64,000 nt of DNA from Algisphaera agarilytica (GCF_014207595.1 NZ_JACHGY010000001.1:1302001-1366000), one strand, 5' to 3'. Positions 25,955 through 34,842 are shown, counted from the stretch's first letter. Notes: generated by a model not told the origin, from the sequence alone. Numbers and translations: made by a program.

Positions 25955-27511
25955 ATGTCCGAAACCCAAGCCCCCCTCGACCCCGCCAGCAAATCCATGG
26001 ACGAGCTCGTCGCGCTCTGCAAGCGTCGCGGCTTCGTCTACCCCGCCTCCGAGATCTACGGCGGCCTCAATGGCTTCTGGGACTACGGCCCGCTCGGCAC
26101 CGCGCTCAAAAACAACATCCGCGACCACTGGTGGAAACACATGGTCGAGTGCCCGCCCATCGGCCCCGACGGCAACCCCGTCTCCATCGTCGGCCTCGAC
26201 TCGTCCATCATCCAAAACCCCAAAACCTGGGAAGCCTCCGGCCACGTCGGCGGGTTCAGCGACCCCATGGTCGACTGCACCGAAACCAAAAAACGCTACC
26301 GCGCCGACCAAGTCGAAGTCTTGATCGTCGAAGGCAAGGGCAAGTGGGCGTTCATGGAGAACCAGCCCGACACCATCGCCAAGAAACTCAAGAAGGCCGG
26401 CGTCGCACTCGACGACGGCGAGCGCAAGCTCCTCACCGATCTCGACCTCTCGGAATACGCCACCATCGTTGCCCCCGACACCGACAAGCCCGGCACACTC
26501 ACCGAGCCGCGCGAGTTCAACCTGATGTTCGACACCACCGTCGGTGCCATCAAGTCCGAAGACAACAAGGCCTACCTCCGCCCCGAGACCGCCCAGGGCA
26601 TCTTCCTCAACTACAAAAACGTCGTCGACACCATGCGGGTCAAGATGCCCTTCGGCATCGCCCAGATCGGCAAGTCGTTCCGCAACGAAGTCACCCCCCG
26701 CAACTTCATCTTCCGCTCCCGCGAGTTCGAGCAGATGGAGATGGAGTGGTTCTGCGCCCCGGATGAAGCCCTGCAGTGGTACGACTTCTGGAAGCACGAA
26801 CGCATGCGTTGGTGGAAGACGCTGGGCATCGAAGAGTCGAACCTCATCTTCCGCGACCACGACGACGACGAGCTGGCCCACTACTCCAACGCCTGCGTCG
26901 ACGTCGAATACAAGTACCCCTTCACCGCCCCCGGCTACGGCGAACTCGAGGGCGTCGCCCACCGCGGCTGCTTCGACCTCACCCAGCACCAGACCCACTC
27001 CAAGACCAAGATGGAGTACTTCGATCAGCCCCGCCAGCTCGCCGCCAAGGAAGAAGGCAAGAGCAAGGAAGAGATCAACGAAGTCAGCAAGTACATCCCC
27101 AACGTCATCGAGCCGGCCTCCGGCCTGACACGGGCCGTGCTCGTGCTGCTCTGCGAGGCGTTCACGCCGGACGAGTCGCGGGCCTCGAAGGTGTACATGA
27201 AGTTCAAGCCCAAGTTCGCCCCGGTGAAGGCCGGCATCTTCCCCCTGGTGAACAAAGACGGCATGCCCGAGAAAGCGCTGTCGCTCTACATGGAACTCCG
27301 CGAGAAGTTCACCTGCGAATACGACGCCAAGCAGTCCATCGGTAAGCGTTACGCCCGCATGGACGAGATCGGCACGCCCTTCTGCTTCACCGTGGATGGC
27401 GACACCGCAACCGACGACTCGGTCACCGTCCGCCACCGCGACACCCAGGAGCAGGAACGCGTGAACATCAGCCAGGTCGAATCGTTCCTGGCTGAGAAGC
27501 TGGCGGACTGA
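25955..27511 (+). CDS. glyS: Glycyl-tRNA synthetase, dimeric class II type
   Basis: 518 aa. Opens with ELVALCKRRGFVYPASEIYGGLNGFWDYGPLG, typical of the alpha2-type GlyRS. Class II motifs follow: RPETAQGIFLNYK and GKSFRNEVTPRN (motif 2 region), FRSREFEQMEMEWF, and EPASGLTRAVLVLL (motif 3), then the anticodon-binding domain. It charges tRNA-Gly. This single-chain form differs from the alpha2beta2 GlyQ/GlyS enzyme of many bacteria. A hairpin repeat element lies directly downstream. Confidence 0.95.
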   Translation: MSETQAPLDPASKSMDELVALCKRRGFVYPASEIYGGLNGFWDYGPLGTALKNNIRDHWWKHMVECPPIGPDGNPVSIVGLDSSIIQNPKTWEASGHVGGFSDPMVDCTETKKRYRADQVEVLIVEGKGKWAFMENQPDTIAKKLKKAGVALDDGERKLLTDLDLSEYATIVAPDTDKPGTLTEPREFNLMFDTTVGAIKSEDNKAYLRPETAQGIFLNYKNVVDTMRVKMPFGIAQIGKSFRNEVTPRNFIFRSREFEQMEMEWFCAPDEALQWYDFWKHERMRWWKTLGIEESNLIFRDHDDDELAHYSNACVDVEYKYPFTAPGYGELEGVAHRGCFDLTQHQTHSKTKMEYFDQPRQLAAKEEGKSKEEINEVSKYIPNVIEPASGLTRAVLVLLCEAFTPDESRASKVYMKFKPKFAPVKAGIFPLVNKDGMPEKALSLYMELREKFTCEYDAKQSIGKRYARMDEIGTPFCFTVDGDTATDDSVTVRHRDTQEQERVNISQVESFLAEKLAD

Positions 27512-27517
27512 GTTTGG

Positions 27518-27614
27518 AACCGCAGATCAACGCGGATGAACGCAGATAAATTCCTGCCGGCTTGGTTTTGACGCCAAGCCTGATATCCGCGTTAATCAGC
27601 GTTGATCTGCGGTT
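27518..27614. repeat. Long imperfect inverted repeat (GCAGATCAACGC family)
   Basis: 31-base arms (27518-27548 and 27584-27614) differ at three positions. The arms contain tandem GATNAACGC units. The inner region has a 7-bp hairpin GGCTTGG/CCAAGCC (27559-27580). About 97 bases in all, filling the gap after glyS. It looks like a mobile non-coding repeat and could act as a terminator. Confidence 0.75.
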
Positions 27615-27632
27615 TCAATTAAGAGGTTTTCC

Positions 27633-28352
27633 ATGTCGCGTTCCCGTGCTGCCCTCCTCGCTCTACTTTTTATCGCGCCGATCCAGCTCGTCGGTACAAC
27701 GACGGCGATGGTGCTGTTCCCCGACGCAACCTGGGCGAAGGTCGGTTTCGGGATCGCCAAGGTGCTGATGATGTTGGCCCCGTTGGCGTGGCTGATCAAG
27801 GTCGAGAAGGTCAAGCCGCGCATCCCGAAGTGGGAGAAGTTTCCGTTCGGGTCGGGGATGCTGTGGGCGCACGCGACCGGGGTGCTGATCTTCGTGATCA
27901 TTGCCGGGGCGTACTACGGGTTTGGCAAGAGCTGGATCGACACGGGCCCGATGCTGGAGAAGGTGCAGCAGATGGGGTTGGACAACCTCTGGCTGTACCT
28001 GGCCGGGGCGTTGTACTGGTGCACGATCAACTCGCTGCTGGAGGAATACTTCTGGCGGTGGTTCATCTTCAGCCGGCTGCGTGACGTCCTCCCGGCGACC
28101 AAGGCCGGCATCACCGCGGCGATCGTGATCTGCGGCTTGCTGTTCACGGCCCACCACGTCGTCGCGCTCAAGGTCTACTTCGATTGGAACATCACCCTGC
28201 TCGGCTCGCTGGGCTGTTTCATCGGCGGCGTCACGTGGTCCATCCTCTACCTCAAAACCAAAAACATCTACACCGCTTACGTCAGCCACGTCTACCCCGA
28301 CCTGATCATCTTCTACATCGGCTGGGAGTTGATCTTCCGGAGCGCATCATGA
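27633..28352 (+). CDS. CPBP-family intramembrane metalloprotease
   Basis: 239 aa with about six membrane segments. The Abi/CAAX-protease motifs are intact: EExxxR as Glu137-Glu138...Arg142 (EEYFWR) and His174-His175 in FTAHHVVAL. Members cleave within the membrane in prenyl-protein-like processing, bacteriocin self-immunity or signalling. The target is unknown. The stop overlaps the MazG-like gene start (ATGA), indicating coupling. Confidence 0.88.
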   Translation: MSRSRAALLALLFIAPIQLVGTTTAMVLFPDATWAKVGFGIAKVLMMLAPLAWLIKVEKVKPRIPKWEKFPFGSGMLWAHATGVLIFVIIAGAYYGFGKSWIDTGPMLEKVQQMGLDNLWLYLAGALYWCTINSLLEEYFWRWFIFSRLRDVLPATKAGITAAIVICGLLFTAHHVVALKVYFDWNITLLGSLGCFIGGVTWSILYLKTKNIYTAYVSHVYPDLIIFYIGWELIFRSAS

Positions 28353-28723
28353 CCCACCCTTCTTCGGAAGCCAGGACCGACGACGACGCCACACTCGCGG
28401 ACCTCAAAGCGGCGATGGAAGCCTTTGTCGCCGAGCGGAATTGGGAGGCGTATCACCAGCCCAAGAACCTCGCGGGATCGATCGCGATCGAGGCGGCGGA
28501 GTTGATGGAGTTGTTCCAGTGGGACCCCGTGCAACAGCCCCCCAAAATCATCGGCGACGAGGCGAAGATGCAGCGCATCCGCGAAGAACTGTCAGATGTG
28601 TTGGCCTACACGCTGGCGATGGCGAACCGGCTGGACATCGATCTGTCCTCGGCGTTTACCGCGAAGATGGTGATGAACCGGGAGAAATACCCGGTGGGGT
28701 CCGAAGATTTCAAGAAGGGTTAG
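28349..28723 (+). CDS. MazG-like nucleotide pyrophosphohydrolase
   Basis: 124 aa from ATG 28349, overlapping the CPBP stop by four bases; the longer frame upstream (from 28184) is antisense noise within the CPBP gene. All-alpha NTP-PPase signatures: the acidic helix SIAIEAAELMELFQW and EELSDVLAYTLAMAN provide the Mg-binding Glu/Asp residues. Small relatives hydrolyse dCTP or other, often non-canonical, nucleotides to monophosphates. A house-cleaning role is likely. Confidence 0.88.
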   Translation: MTHPSSEARTDDDATLADLKAAMEAFVAERNWEAYHQPKNLAGSIAIEAAELMELFQWDPVQQPPKIIGDEAKMQRIREELSDVLAYTLAMANRLDIDLSSAFTAKMVMNREKYPVGSEDFKKG

Positions 28724-28731
28724 AGGGCTTG

Positions 28732-28770
28732 GTGGCCGCGGCTCCCCGGCCATTGACCCGGGGCTAAAGC
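28732..28770 (-). repeat. Intergenic hairpin repeat, copy 2 (TTTAGCCCCGGGTCA family)
   Basis: Inverted relative to the copy at 24106-24145: read on the minus strand it gives CTTTAGCCCCGGGTCA and ends CCGCGGCCAC, with a diverged centre. It follows the MazG-like gene. Confidence 0.6.
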
Positions 28771-28826
28771 GGGGGAATCGCGCGCTATCATGTGGGGAAG
28801 ATCAACTCTCTCATGGAGCAATTGCG

Positions 28827-29798
28827 ATGTCGATGCGAACGATGACGGCGGCGGTGTTGAGTCTCACTCTGACCTCGACGAGTGCGGCTGCGGGCGACGG
28901 GCCGTGGACGCCGCAGACCTACGGCAGCGACTTCAGCCAGACCTGGCACGACGGCAACGCGGAGATGGCGACCTACAACCTGACCTATCCGCGCTACGGC
29001 GAGCTGCGCACCGGCACCGCTGTGGCCATCACGGTCACCGAGCCGTTCAACCCCGACAAACGCGTCAAGTCCGACACCGGCGGCGAGGGCACGCACAACG
29101 TCATCAAGCTCAACCTCGTCGAAGACTTCCAGACCGGCCTCTACGACTACAACCTCATGACCAGCGTCTTCGTCGCCACCTCCACGGTCAACGGCCTGCC
29201 CGCTGGATCACCAACGAAAGTCAGCTTCTCCAGCCAGGAGTGGTGCGGACACGTTTACCAGCAAGCCCTGTTCAGCCAGCACAAGACCCGCAGCCCCGGC
29301 GTGCGTCAGTCGGTCCACAGCTACTTCGAGACTGAAGCAGACCAACAGATCACCATGAGCTACCCCGTCGGCGGGATCGCCGAGGATGCGCTGATCATGT
29401 GGGCTCGCGGACTGGCGGGGCCTTCGATTGGGCCGGGCGAGTCGATCGATGCGCCGGTCTATCGTTCGATGGCGCTGCAGCGCTTGCTCCACGTCCCCGG
29501 GAAATGGGAAGACGCCACGTTGTCCCGGCAATCGGAACCCGAAACCGTTTCGACCCCCGCGGGCAACTTCGAATGCGAGGTCTTCACCGCCGAGGTCGCC
29601 GGGGTACGTACCTACACGTTCTACATCGATCGGGCCGAGGACGGCGACCGCCGACTGGTCAAGCTCGCCCGCAGCGACGGGTACGCGATGGAACTCACCG
29701 CCGTGGAACGCATGCCCTACTGGCAACTCAACCGCAACGCCGACGAGAAGAAGCTCAAGGAGATCGGGCTGGAGCGTCGCGGCGAAGGGACGATGTAG
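28827..29798 (+). CDS. Conserved secreted protein of unknown function
   Basis: 323 aa with an N-terminal signal peptide (hydrophobic core about residues 6-18, cleavage near AAAG). The mature part begins with an Asp/Tyr/Trp-rich segment and contains HKTRSPGVRQSVHSYF and, near the C-terminus, TPAGNFECEVFTAEVAG followed by RTYTFYIDRAE. The latter resembles beta-rich DUF3108-like proteins, but the match is weak. No catalytic residues are apparent. ATG 28827 or 28833 may be used. Stands alone between a repeat and the structured region. Confidence 0.65.
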   Translation: MSMRTMTAAVLSLTLTSTSAAAGDGPWTPQTYGSDFSQTWHDGNAEMATYNLTYPRYGELRTGTAVAITVTEPFNPDKRVKSDTGGEGTHNVIKLNLVEDFQTGLYDYNLMTSVFVATSTVNGLPAGSPTKVSFSSQEWCGHVYQQALFSQHKTRSPGVRQSVHSYFETEADQQITMSYPVGGIAEDALIMWARGLAGPSIGPGESIDAPVYRSMALQRLLHVPGKWEDATLSRQSEPETVSTPAGNFECEVFTAEVAGVRTYTFYIDRAEDGDRRLVKLARSDGYAMELTAVERMPYWQLNRNADEKKLKEIGLERRGEGTM

Positions 29799-30512
29799 TC
29801 CGTTCGTAAAAAAGCACGACCCGGCATCTAGGATGTCGGGCCGCACTCGATCAGGGGCGGGAGAAATTGTGGTCTCGTCCAAGCGGAGTTAGGACCTGGT
29901 CGAGACGGTTCTGGATTCGGGTCTCTTGATGCCCCGCGGGTGTGGGCCGCGGGTTTGAGTTCTGCCGACTCCTGATCTGGGGTTTGACGTTGGCATCCGT
30001 TTCAGAGGGCCCAACCCTCCTTGGGCCCGCTGAGCGGGATGTTGTTCGTCGGGAATCTCTCGGGGTTCCGGTTTCGGGCGGCGGGGCGACGTGGCCGAGC
30101 CTCTTCGTTGGGTGGCCGGGTTCTCAGGTCCGGCGGTCTCTTTTCACCGTTTCGGGCGACGGGAAGAGCTATCACAACGGCCGTGCCAATCACGAAATTC
30201 GGGTAACATTTTTTATAAACCCTTGTTTCACAACAAAATTTTCTCGATCACGAGAGTTTCGGGCCCCGGTCCGTCTGTAGCGGCTGTGGTGTTCTCGCAA
30301 CAGGTCGATGTTGCGTGTTGCAACCGGGAAACAGCCAAAGCGTCGCGCCCGGGACCATTCCGCGGCCACGAAGCCTCGCCGCGAGCTCCGCGACGCGCAG
30401 TGTCGGAATTTTGAAAAATGTCCTGAACGGGGGCTTGTGTCTGGCGAGGACGGGTGTAATCTGTCGCGCGCCGTGTGGCGGTTACCCCCACGCCCACGGC
30501 CGAGACCCCGCA
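29799..30512. other. 700-base non-coding region with several hairpins
   Basis: No credible gene. Hairpins: CCCGCGG/CCGCGGG (29933-29953), GGGCCCAA/TTGGGCCC (30007-30028) directly abutting CCCGC/GCGGG (30026-30038), and TCTCG/CGAGA near 30242-30255. An AT-rich tract at 30207-30245 contains TATAAA on both strands. A terminator-like element at its left end faces the minus strand. I found no RNase P, tmRNA, SRP or 6S RNA core motifs. It may hold an unrecognised structured RNA on the minus strand. Confidence 0.35.
29808..29846 (-). terminator. Terminator-like hairpin facing the minus strand
   Basis: Read on the minus strand, arms 29846-29832 and 29828-29814 pair over 15 positions (one A-C mismatch, several G-U pairs), loop CTA, followed at once by six T residues (29813-29808). 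The G-U pairs favour the minus-strand RNA. No minus-strand gene precedes it. Confidence 0.5.
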
Positions 30513-32072
30513 GTGCCCCCCCAACCCTCGACAACCCCGAACCCCGCCGCCGGACCCCCGGCCCATGGCGGCAGACCCGGGCGCTCACCGCGCACGATCG
30601 CGCTGCGCCGTCAGCTGGGCTGGGTGATCGTCGGCTGGATGTTTGGCTCGCTTTGGCTGTGGACCATCAGTGGCGCCGCGATGACGCAGTTTGCCCGCGG
30701 GCTGGGCCTACCGGACTGGGGGTTTGGGGTGTTGGCGGCGCTGCCGTTCATCGGAACGCTGTTTCAACTCCCCGGGAGCTGGGTGCAGGAACGGTTCGGC
30801 CGACGCAAGGCGTGGTTCCTGGTCACCCAGGGCACCGGCCGGGCGATGTGGATCCTCGCGGCGTTGATCCCCTGGGTGATGCCCGAGCCCCGGGTCATTC
30901 ACCTGCTGGGTGGTGGCGAGATCGATCTGCGGTGGCTCATCCTGCTGGGGCTGGTCGGCTTTTCGTGGGTCATGGCACACCTGGGTGGCCCGGCGTTTAT
31001 GTCGTGGTTCAGCGACCTGGTGCCCCGCCGGGTGCGCGGGCGCTACCTGGGGCTGCGCAACACGTTGACCCTGCCGTTGTCGCTGCTCGCAACGCTCGGC
31101 GTGGGGTGGTGGTTGAAACAGGCCGGGGTGATCGGCCCCGAGACGCTTCTCACCGTGGCGAGCATCATGCTGGGGGTGGCGGGCATCCTGGGCACCACAG
31201 AAATCCTGTGTTTCATCTTCGTGAAAGACCCCGCGCCCAGCCGTGGCGATCAGGGCAACACGTTTGGTCGGCTGCTGCTCACGCCGCTGAAAGACCGCAA
31301 CTTCCAGCGATACCTCATCTACAACTTCACGCTGATGCTCGGGCTGGGCTTCATCGGGCAATACGTCTGGCTGTTCGTCTTCGATGAAGCGCAGCTCTCA
31401 CCGCTAACGGCCAACCTCTTGCTGATCGCGGTGCCGATGATCCTGCGCGCGATCGCCTACCCGATCTGGGGGAAGCTGGTGGATCGCCTGGGCAAGAAGC
31501 CGGTGATGCTGATCGCGGGGACGATGTTTGTGTTCGGCCCGATGGGGTGGCTGCTGGTGACCCCCGAGCTGATCTGGCCGGGGTATCTGTTCACGATGAT
31601 CTCGCCGCTGAGCTGGCCGGGGCTGGAGATCGCGAACTTCAACTTCATGCTCGGCCTGGCGGAGACCCGCAAGGGCCAACGCGGCGGCAGCGCTTACGTG
31701 GCGATCAACTCGATCATCTTGGGCGTGGGTGGCGCGTTGTCGGGGTTGCTCGGGGCGGTCATCGCCGGGGCGATCCCCGAGTTCCGGGTCGAGTGGGTGT
31801 TGGATGTGCCCTGGATGCTGGGGGCAGAGGCGGGGGCGGCGGTGATCCTCACGTACCACGGCGTGCTGTTTCTCGTGTCCATGGGCCTCCGGGTCGCGGC
31901 GCTGGTCTGGGCCACCACGCTGCACGAGCCCCGGGCCACGGGCACCCGCGAGGCCCTGCGGTACATGACCGCGTCGCTGTACTCCAATGTCCGTCAGGGC
32001 ATGCTGATGCCCACGCGCGTGCTCGGCCGGGCGTCGCGGTGGAGCTACCGCCTGGGCCGACCCGGCCGGTGA
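30513..32072 (+). CDS. MFS-type transporter
   Basis: 519 aa if GTG 30513 is the start; the frame is open further upstream (to 30315) but that part is low-complexity Arg/Pro/Ala sequence without a family match. About twelve hydrophobic segments. The loop after helix 2 has QERFGRRKAWFLV, a version of the MFS signature, and the second half repeats it as KLVDRLGKKPVMLIAG. Substrate unknown. The N-terminal 30 residues are Pro/Ala-rich and cytoplasmic. Confidence 0.8.
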   Translation: MPPQPSTTPNPAAGPPAHGGRPGRSPRTIALRRQLGWVIVGWMFGSLWLWTISGAAMTQFARGLGLPDWGFGVLAALPFIGTLFQLPGSWVQERFGRRKAWFLVTQGTGRAMWILAALIPWVMPEPRVIHLLGGGEIDLRWLILLGLVGFSWVMAHLGGPAFMSWFSDLVPRRVRGRYLGLRNTLTLPLSLLATLGVGWWLKQAGVIGPETLLTVASIMLGVAGILGTTEILCFIFVKDPAPSRGDQGNTFGRLLLTPLKDRNFQRYLIYNFTLMLGLGFIGQYVWLFVFDEAQLSPLTANLLLIAVPMILRAIAYPIWGKLVDRLGKKPVMLIAGTMFVFGPMGWLLVTPELIWPGYLFTMISPLSWPGLEIANFNFMLGLAETRKGQRGGSAYVAINSIILGVGGALSGLLGAVIAGAIPEFRVEWVLDVPWMLGAEAGAAVILTYHGVLFLVSMGLRVAALVWATTLHEPRATGTREALRYMTASLYSNVRQGMLMPTRVLGRASRWSYRLGRPGR

Positions 32073-32083
32073 ACACCCCGCCA

Positions 32084-32112
32084 TTGCCTTGCCAGAGGCC
32101 TTCTGCTACACT
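32084..32112 (+). promoter_or_regulatory. Candidate promoter of rplU
   Basis: TTGCCT (32084-32089), 17-base spacer, TACACT (32107-32112), 12 bases after the MFS stop and about 100 bases before rplU. Confidence 0.5.
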
Positions 32113-32214
32113 TCTCGGCTCGCTCCGGCGAATCCACACCCGAAATCCATCCGTGAAACCCGATTTGACCCGGGTTCACCCTCCGTAAACCCTGCTCAAA
32201 ACCGAGATTACGCC

Positions 32215-32532
32215 ATGTACGCCATCATCGAAGACTCCGGCACCCAGATCAAAGTCGCTGAAGGCGACGTCATCAAGGTCGACGTCCGCGACCTGCCCGA
32301 AGACGCCGCCAGCGTCACCTTCGACCGCGTCATGTTCGTGGGCAACCCCGAGGGCGAAGCCCGCATCGGCCAACCCCTGGTCGATGGCGTGTCGGTCACC
32401 GCCGACATCCTCGAAGAAGGCCGTGGCGACAAGGTCAGCGTCGTGAAGTTCAAGCGCCGCAAGACCTACAAGCGCATGAAGGGCCACCGCCAGAACTACC
32501 TCAAGGTCCAGATCACCGCCATCAACGGCTGA
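32215..32532 (+). CDS. rplU: 50S ribosomal protein L21
   Basis: 105 aa from ATG 32215 (the frame extends upstream to 32089 without meaning). L21 features: MYAIIEDSGTQIKVAEGD and the C-terminal KRRKTYKRMKGHRQNYLKVQI that binds 23S rRNA. It is normally followed by rpmA (L27), which is absent here; instead a terminator follows and the next gene is on the other strand. Confidence 0.97.
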   Translation: MYAIIEDSGTQIKVAEGDVIKVDVRDLPEDAASVTFDRVMFVGNPEGEARIGQPLVDGVSVTADILEEGRGDKVSVVKFKRRKTYKRMKGHRQNYLKVQITAING

Positions 32533-32652
32533 TCGAGCCTCGAGTAAGTCCTGACATCCTTTTGCCGATAACAGATTCCGGGTCTGGTGGGTTTGCGGTG
32601 CGCTTTAGCACCGCGTTAAACTGGTTAATGTAGTTCAACCACATTTCTACCC

Positions 32653-32691
32653 CCGCGAGTCGGATTCCTCCCCGGCTTGCGGATTTTTTTT
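32653..32691 (+). terminator. Intrinsic terminator of rplU
   Basis: 11-bp stem with two G-U pairs (32653-32663 with 32672-32682), 8-base loop, then A and eight T residues (32684-32691). It lies 120 bases after the stop. Confidence 0.8.
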
Positions 32692-32723
32692 GCCCCAACC
32701 CCGGGGTTACCCGTAGCCTTTCC

Positions 32724-33704
32724 TCACGGCAGCACGAGGTCCACCACCACCGGGCAATGGTCCGAACCCAACGCCGGCCCCACCCATCGATCTTCCACGC
32801 GGATGTCCGGGCTCACCAGCACGTGGTCGATCGGGATCATGCCCGTCCACGCCAAACTGCTGGGCCAGGTGCCCTGATGCCCAAAGCCCTCGGCCGAGTC
32901 ACGCAGCTCTGTCTCGCGCAGCAACCGGCGCAGCGGGGACGACCAACGCGTGGCGTTGAGGTCGCCGGCCACGACGACCGGCTCTTCTGATTGAGTCACC
33001 CTTGCCGAAGCATCACGCAACTGTTCGCGACGAAACCGGGAGTAAGCAGAACCTACCGGCGGCAGTGTGTGTACGCCCATGATGCGAATTTTCTGGCCCT
33101 GAAATTCCAGCACGACATGGATCGCCGGAACCTCCGCTGTATCGATCACAGAATCGAACTCATCAACCACCAAGCCGCCTCGGATGTAGGCCGCGATGCC
33201 GAAGTTGTCTTCACGGGTACTAGCGGTTTGCAACCTGTAAAAGCCAACCAACTCGTGATCGAGATGTTCGATCCATACTTGATTGACTTCCTGCAAGATC
33301 AAGACATCCGCATCGGTGGTGTTGAGCCAATCGGTTACCGCCTGCTTTTGGGTATTGGATGTCAGCACGTTAAACGCCACGAGTCTCAGCTCGGGACCGC
33401 CACTTTGAGGCTGCGCGGGCGCGATCCACAACGGCGCAAGCAAGACCCCATTCAACACCAGCGCCGCGCCGAACACGCCCGTAGACACCCACTTTTTCAG
33501 GAGCCCCATCCCGATGACCGCGATCACCAGCCCCGCCGCGTATTGCAAACGGAAGTGTGCAAAAAGATCGAGGAACCAAGGCCGATCGCCGAGCAGTCCC
33601 AGTACCGAGGCGAAAGCCGACGCCGCTCCCAGCATCCACAACAGCAGCGCCGCCGAGCCGCGTAGGGTCGTCGGCACCCCGGTCACCGGGTCGCGGTCGG
33701 TCAC
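32724..33704 (-). CDS. Membrane-anchored endonuclease/exonuclease/phosphatase (EEP) family protein
   Basis: 326 aa. Three hydrophobic segments occupy residues about 15-95. The EEP domain follows: LRLVAFNVLTSN, DADVLILQEVNQ (catalytic Glu), VVVAGDLNATRWSSP, and the C-terminal IDHVLVSPDIRV with GSDHCPVVVDLVLP (catalytic His). Members cleave phosphodiesters of nucleic acids, lipids or inositol phosphates. With the domain beyond membrane segments the substrate could be extracellular DNA or a phospholipid. The start overlaps the stop of the GH113-like gene (ATGA), so they are coupled. Confidence 0.88.
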   Translation of the reverse strand: MTDRDPVTGVPTTLRGSAALLLWMLGAASAFASVLGLLGDRPWFLDLFAHFRLQYAAGLVIAVIGMGLLKKWVSTGVFGAALVLNGVLLAPLWIAPAQPQSGGPELRLVAFNVLTSNTQKQAVTDWLNTTDADVLILQEVNQVWIEHLDHELVGFYRLQTASTREDNFGIAAYIRGGLVVDEFDSVIDTAEVPAIHVVLEFQGQKIRIMGVHTLPPVGSAYSRFRREQLRDASARVTQSEEPVVVAGDLNATRWSSPLRRLLRETELRDSAEGFGHQGTWPSSLAWTGMIPIDHVLVSPDIRVEDRWVGPALGSDHCPVVVDLVLP

Positions 33705-34819
33705 GGGTGGGCTCCGCCAAGCACCGCTCCGCCCCGCCGCATCGCCACGTCATCACTGCCCCACGCGTTGCGGATCACCTCGCGCATCGCGTCGTACTGC
33801 AGGACGAACTCGTCGCTGTGGTCCCGGTCGCCGGGGAACCACTTCCACAGGAACACACCCGACACCGCGGGCTCGGCCGCGACCTCTTCGAGCGCGATCT
33901 TCATGCAACGCAGCTTCAGCGCCGCGCCCGCCGCGCGGTCGCCCACCCGCGCATCCAGCCAGGGCTGGAGCGCCGCCTCTTCCGACTGCGCATACCCCAG
34001 CTCGGTCAGCATCACCGGCTTGCCCAGCTCGGCCGAGAACTCGCGCAGCCGCGACAGCCACTTGCGCATCCCCGCCCGCAGATCGTCGTCGCTCGGCGGC
34101 ATCGCTTCGCTCAACGGGAAATAGAACTGCACGCCGATCATGTCCAGCGCATCCCAGAACGGCACGTTGCCCGTCTGGTCCCAATTGGCGGCGTAGGTCA
34201 GCTTCCCCGAATACACCTCACGCACCGCCGCGATCAGGTGCCGCCATTCGTCTTCGCGGTGCAAAGTCTTCTGCAGCTCCGTGCCGACCGCAAACACCTG
34301 CGCCCCGGTCTGCTCGGCCAACTCCGCCTGATGCACGATGAACGCTTCGTACTCCCGGAAGAAACGCTGCCACTGCGCCTCGGTGTCGAACGCGATTTCG
34401 CCCCGCCAGTCGAAGCCGCTGCCCCAGTAGGCGAGGTGGGGTTTGAGCAGCGTGGCCATGCCGCGCTCGTTGGCCCATTCGATGGGTTTCACGGTGGCGG
34501 GCGTCACCGGGCCCGGGCGGTAGGCCACCCCGCCGTCGCGATCGATCCCGGCGTAGGGATGGATCTGTATGGCGTTGACGCCGAGCTGGCCCAACTCATC
34601 GAGCAACGGCTCCATGGCGGGCCCGTCCCACTCCCCGGGCCCCCAGCGGTAGCAACTCACCACCACGCCACGCATGACCGAGGCCTCGCGCAACACCGGT
34701 TCGCTCACACCCGACACCTCTTGAGCCGACGCCGCCCCTGCCGTGCGGACCTCGGCCTGCCGGTCGCACGATACCGCGACCAACAGCCAACCCGCCAACA
34801 GCAAGAGTGCATTTCGCAT
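33701..34819 (-). CDS. GH113-like glycoside hydrolase, putative lipoprotein
   Basis: 372 aa from ATG 34819; the longer frame to 35170 runs over the sulfatase gene. The signal sequence ends near Cys18 (LLVAVSC), a loose lipobox. The body reads as a TIM barrel with GH113 (beta-mannanase-like) features: GVNAIQIHPYA, KPHLAYWGSG, the acid/base Glu181 in FAVGTEL, VQFYFPL, and nucleophile Glu273 in MLTELGY. The family hydrolyses beta-mannans or related glycans. It lies between sulfatase and EEP genes on the same strand, suggesting a sulfated polysaccharide degradation unit. Confidence 0.75.
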   Translation of the reverse strand: MRNALLLLAGWLLVAVSCDRQAEVRTAGAASAQEVSGVSEPVLREASVMRGVVVSCYRWGPGEWDGPAMEPLLDELGQLGVNAIQIHPYAGIDRDGGVAYRPGPVTPATVKPIEWANERGMATLLKPHLAYWGSGFDWRGEIAFDTEAQWQRFFREYEAFIVHQAELAEQTGAQVFAVGTELQKTLHREDEWRHLIAAVREVYSGKLTYAANWDQTGNVPFWDALDMIGVQFYFPLSEAMPPSDDDLRAGMRKWLSRLREFSAELGKPVMLTELGYAQSEEAALQPWLDARVGDRAAGAALKLRCMKIALEEVAAEPAVSGVFLWKWFPGDRDHSDEFVLQYDAMREVIRNAWGSDDVAMRRGGAVLGGAHP

Positions 34820-34842
34820 CGTGCAATCATAGCCGACCGCGT

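Noticed and set aside
28184-28348. N-terminal extension of the MazG-like protein
   Set aside because: It overlaps the CPBP gene in another frame; ATG 28349 gives the normal domain and an ATGA overlap.
30315-30512. N-terminal extension of the MFS transporter
   Set aside because: Low-complexity Arg/Pro/Ala sequence before the first membrane helix; GTG 30513 is a shorter, more plausible start.
29799-30512. RNase P RNA, tmRNA, 6S or SRP RNA
   Set aside because: I looked for core motifs such as GAGGAAAGTCC, the tmRNA tag reading frame and the SRP apical loop and found none.
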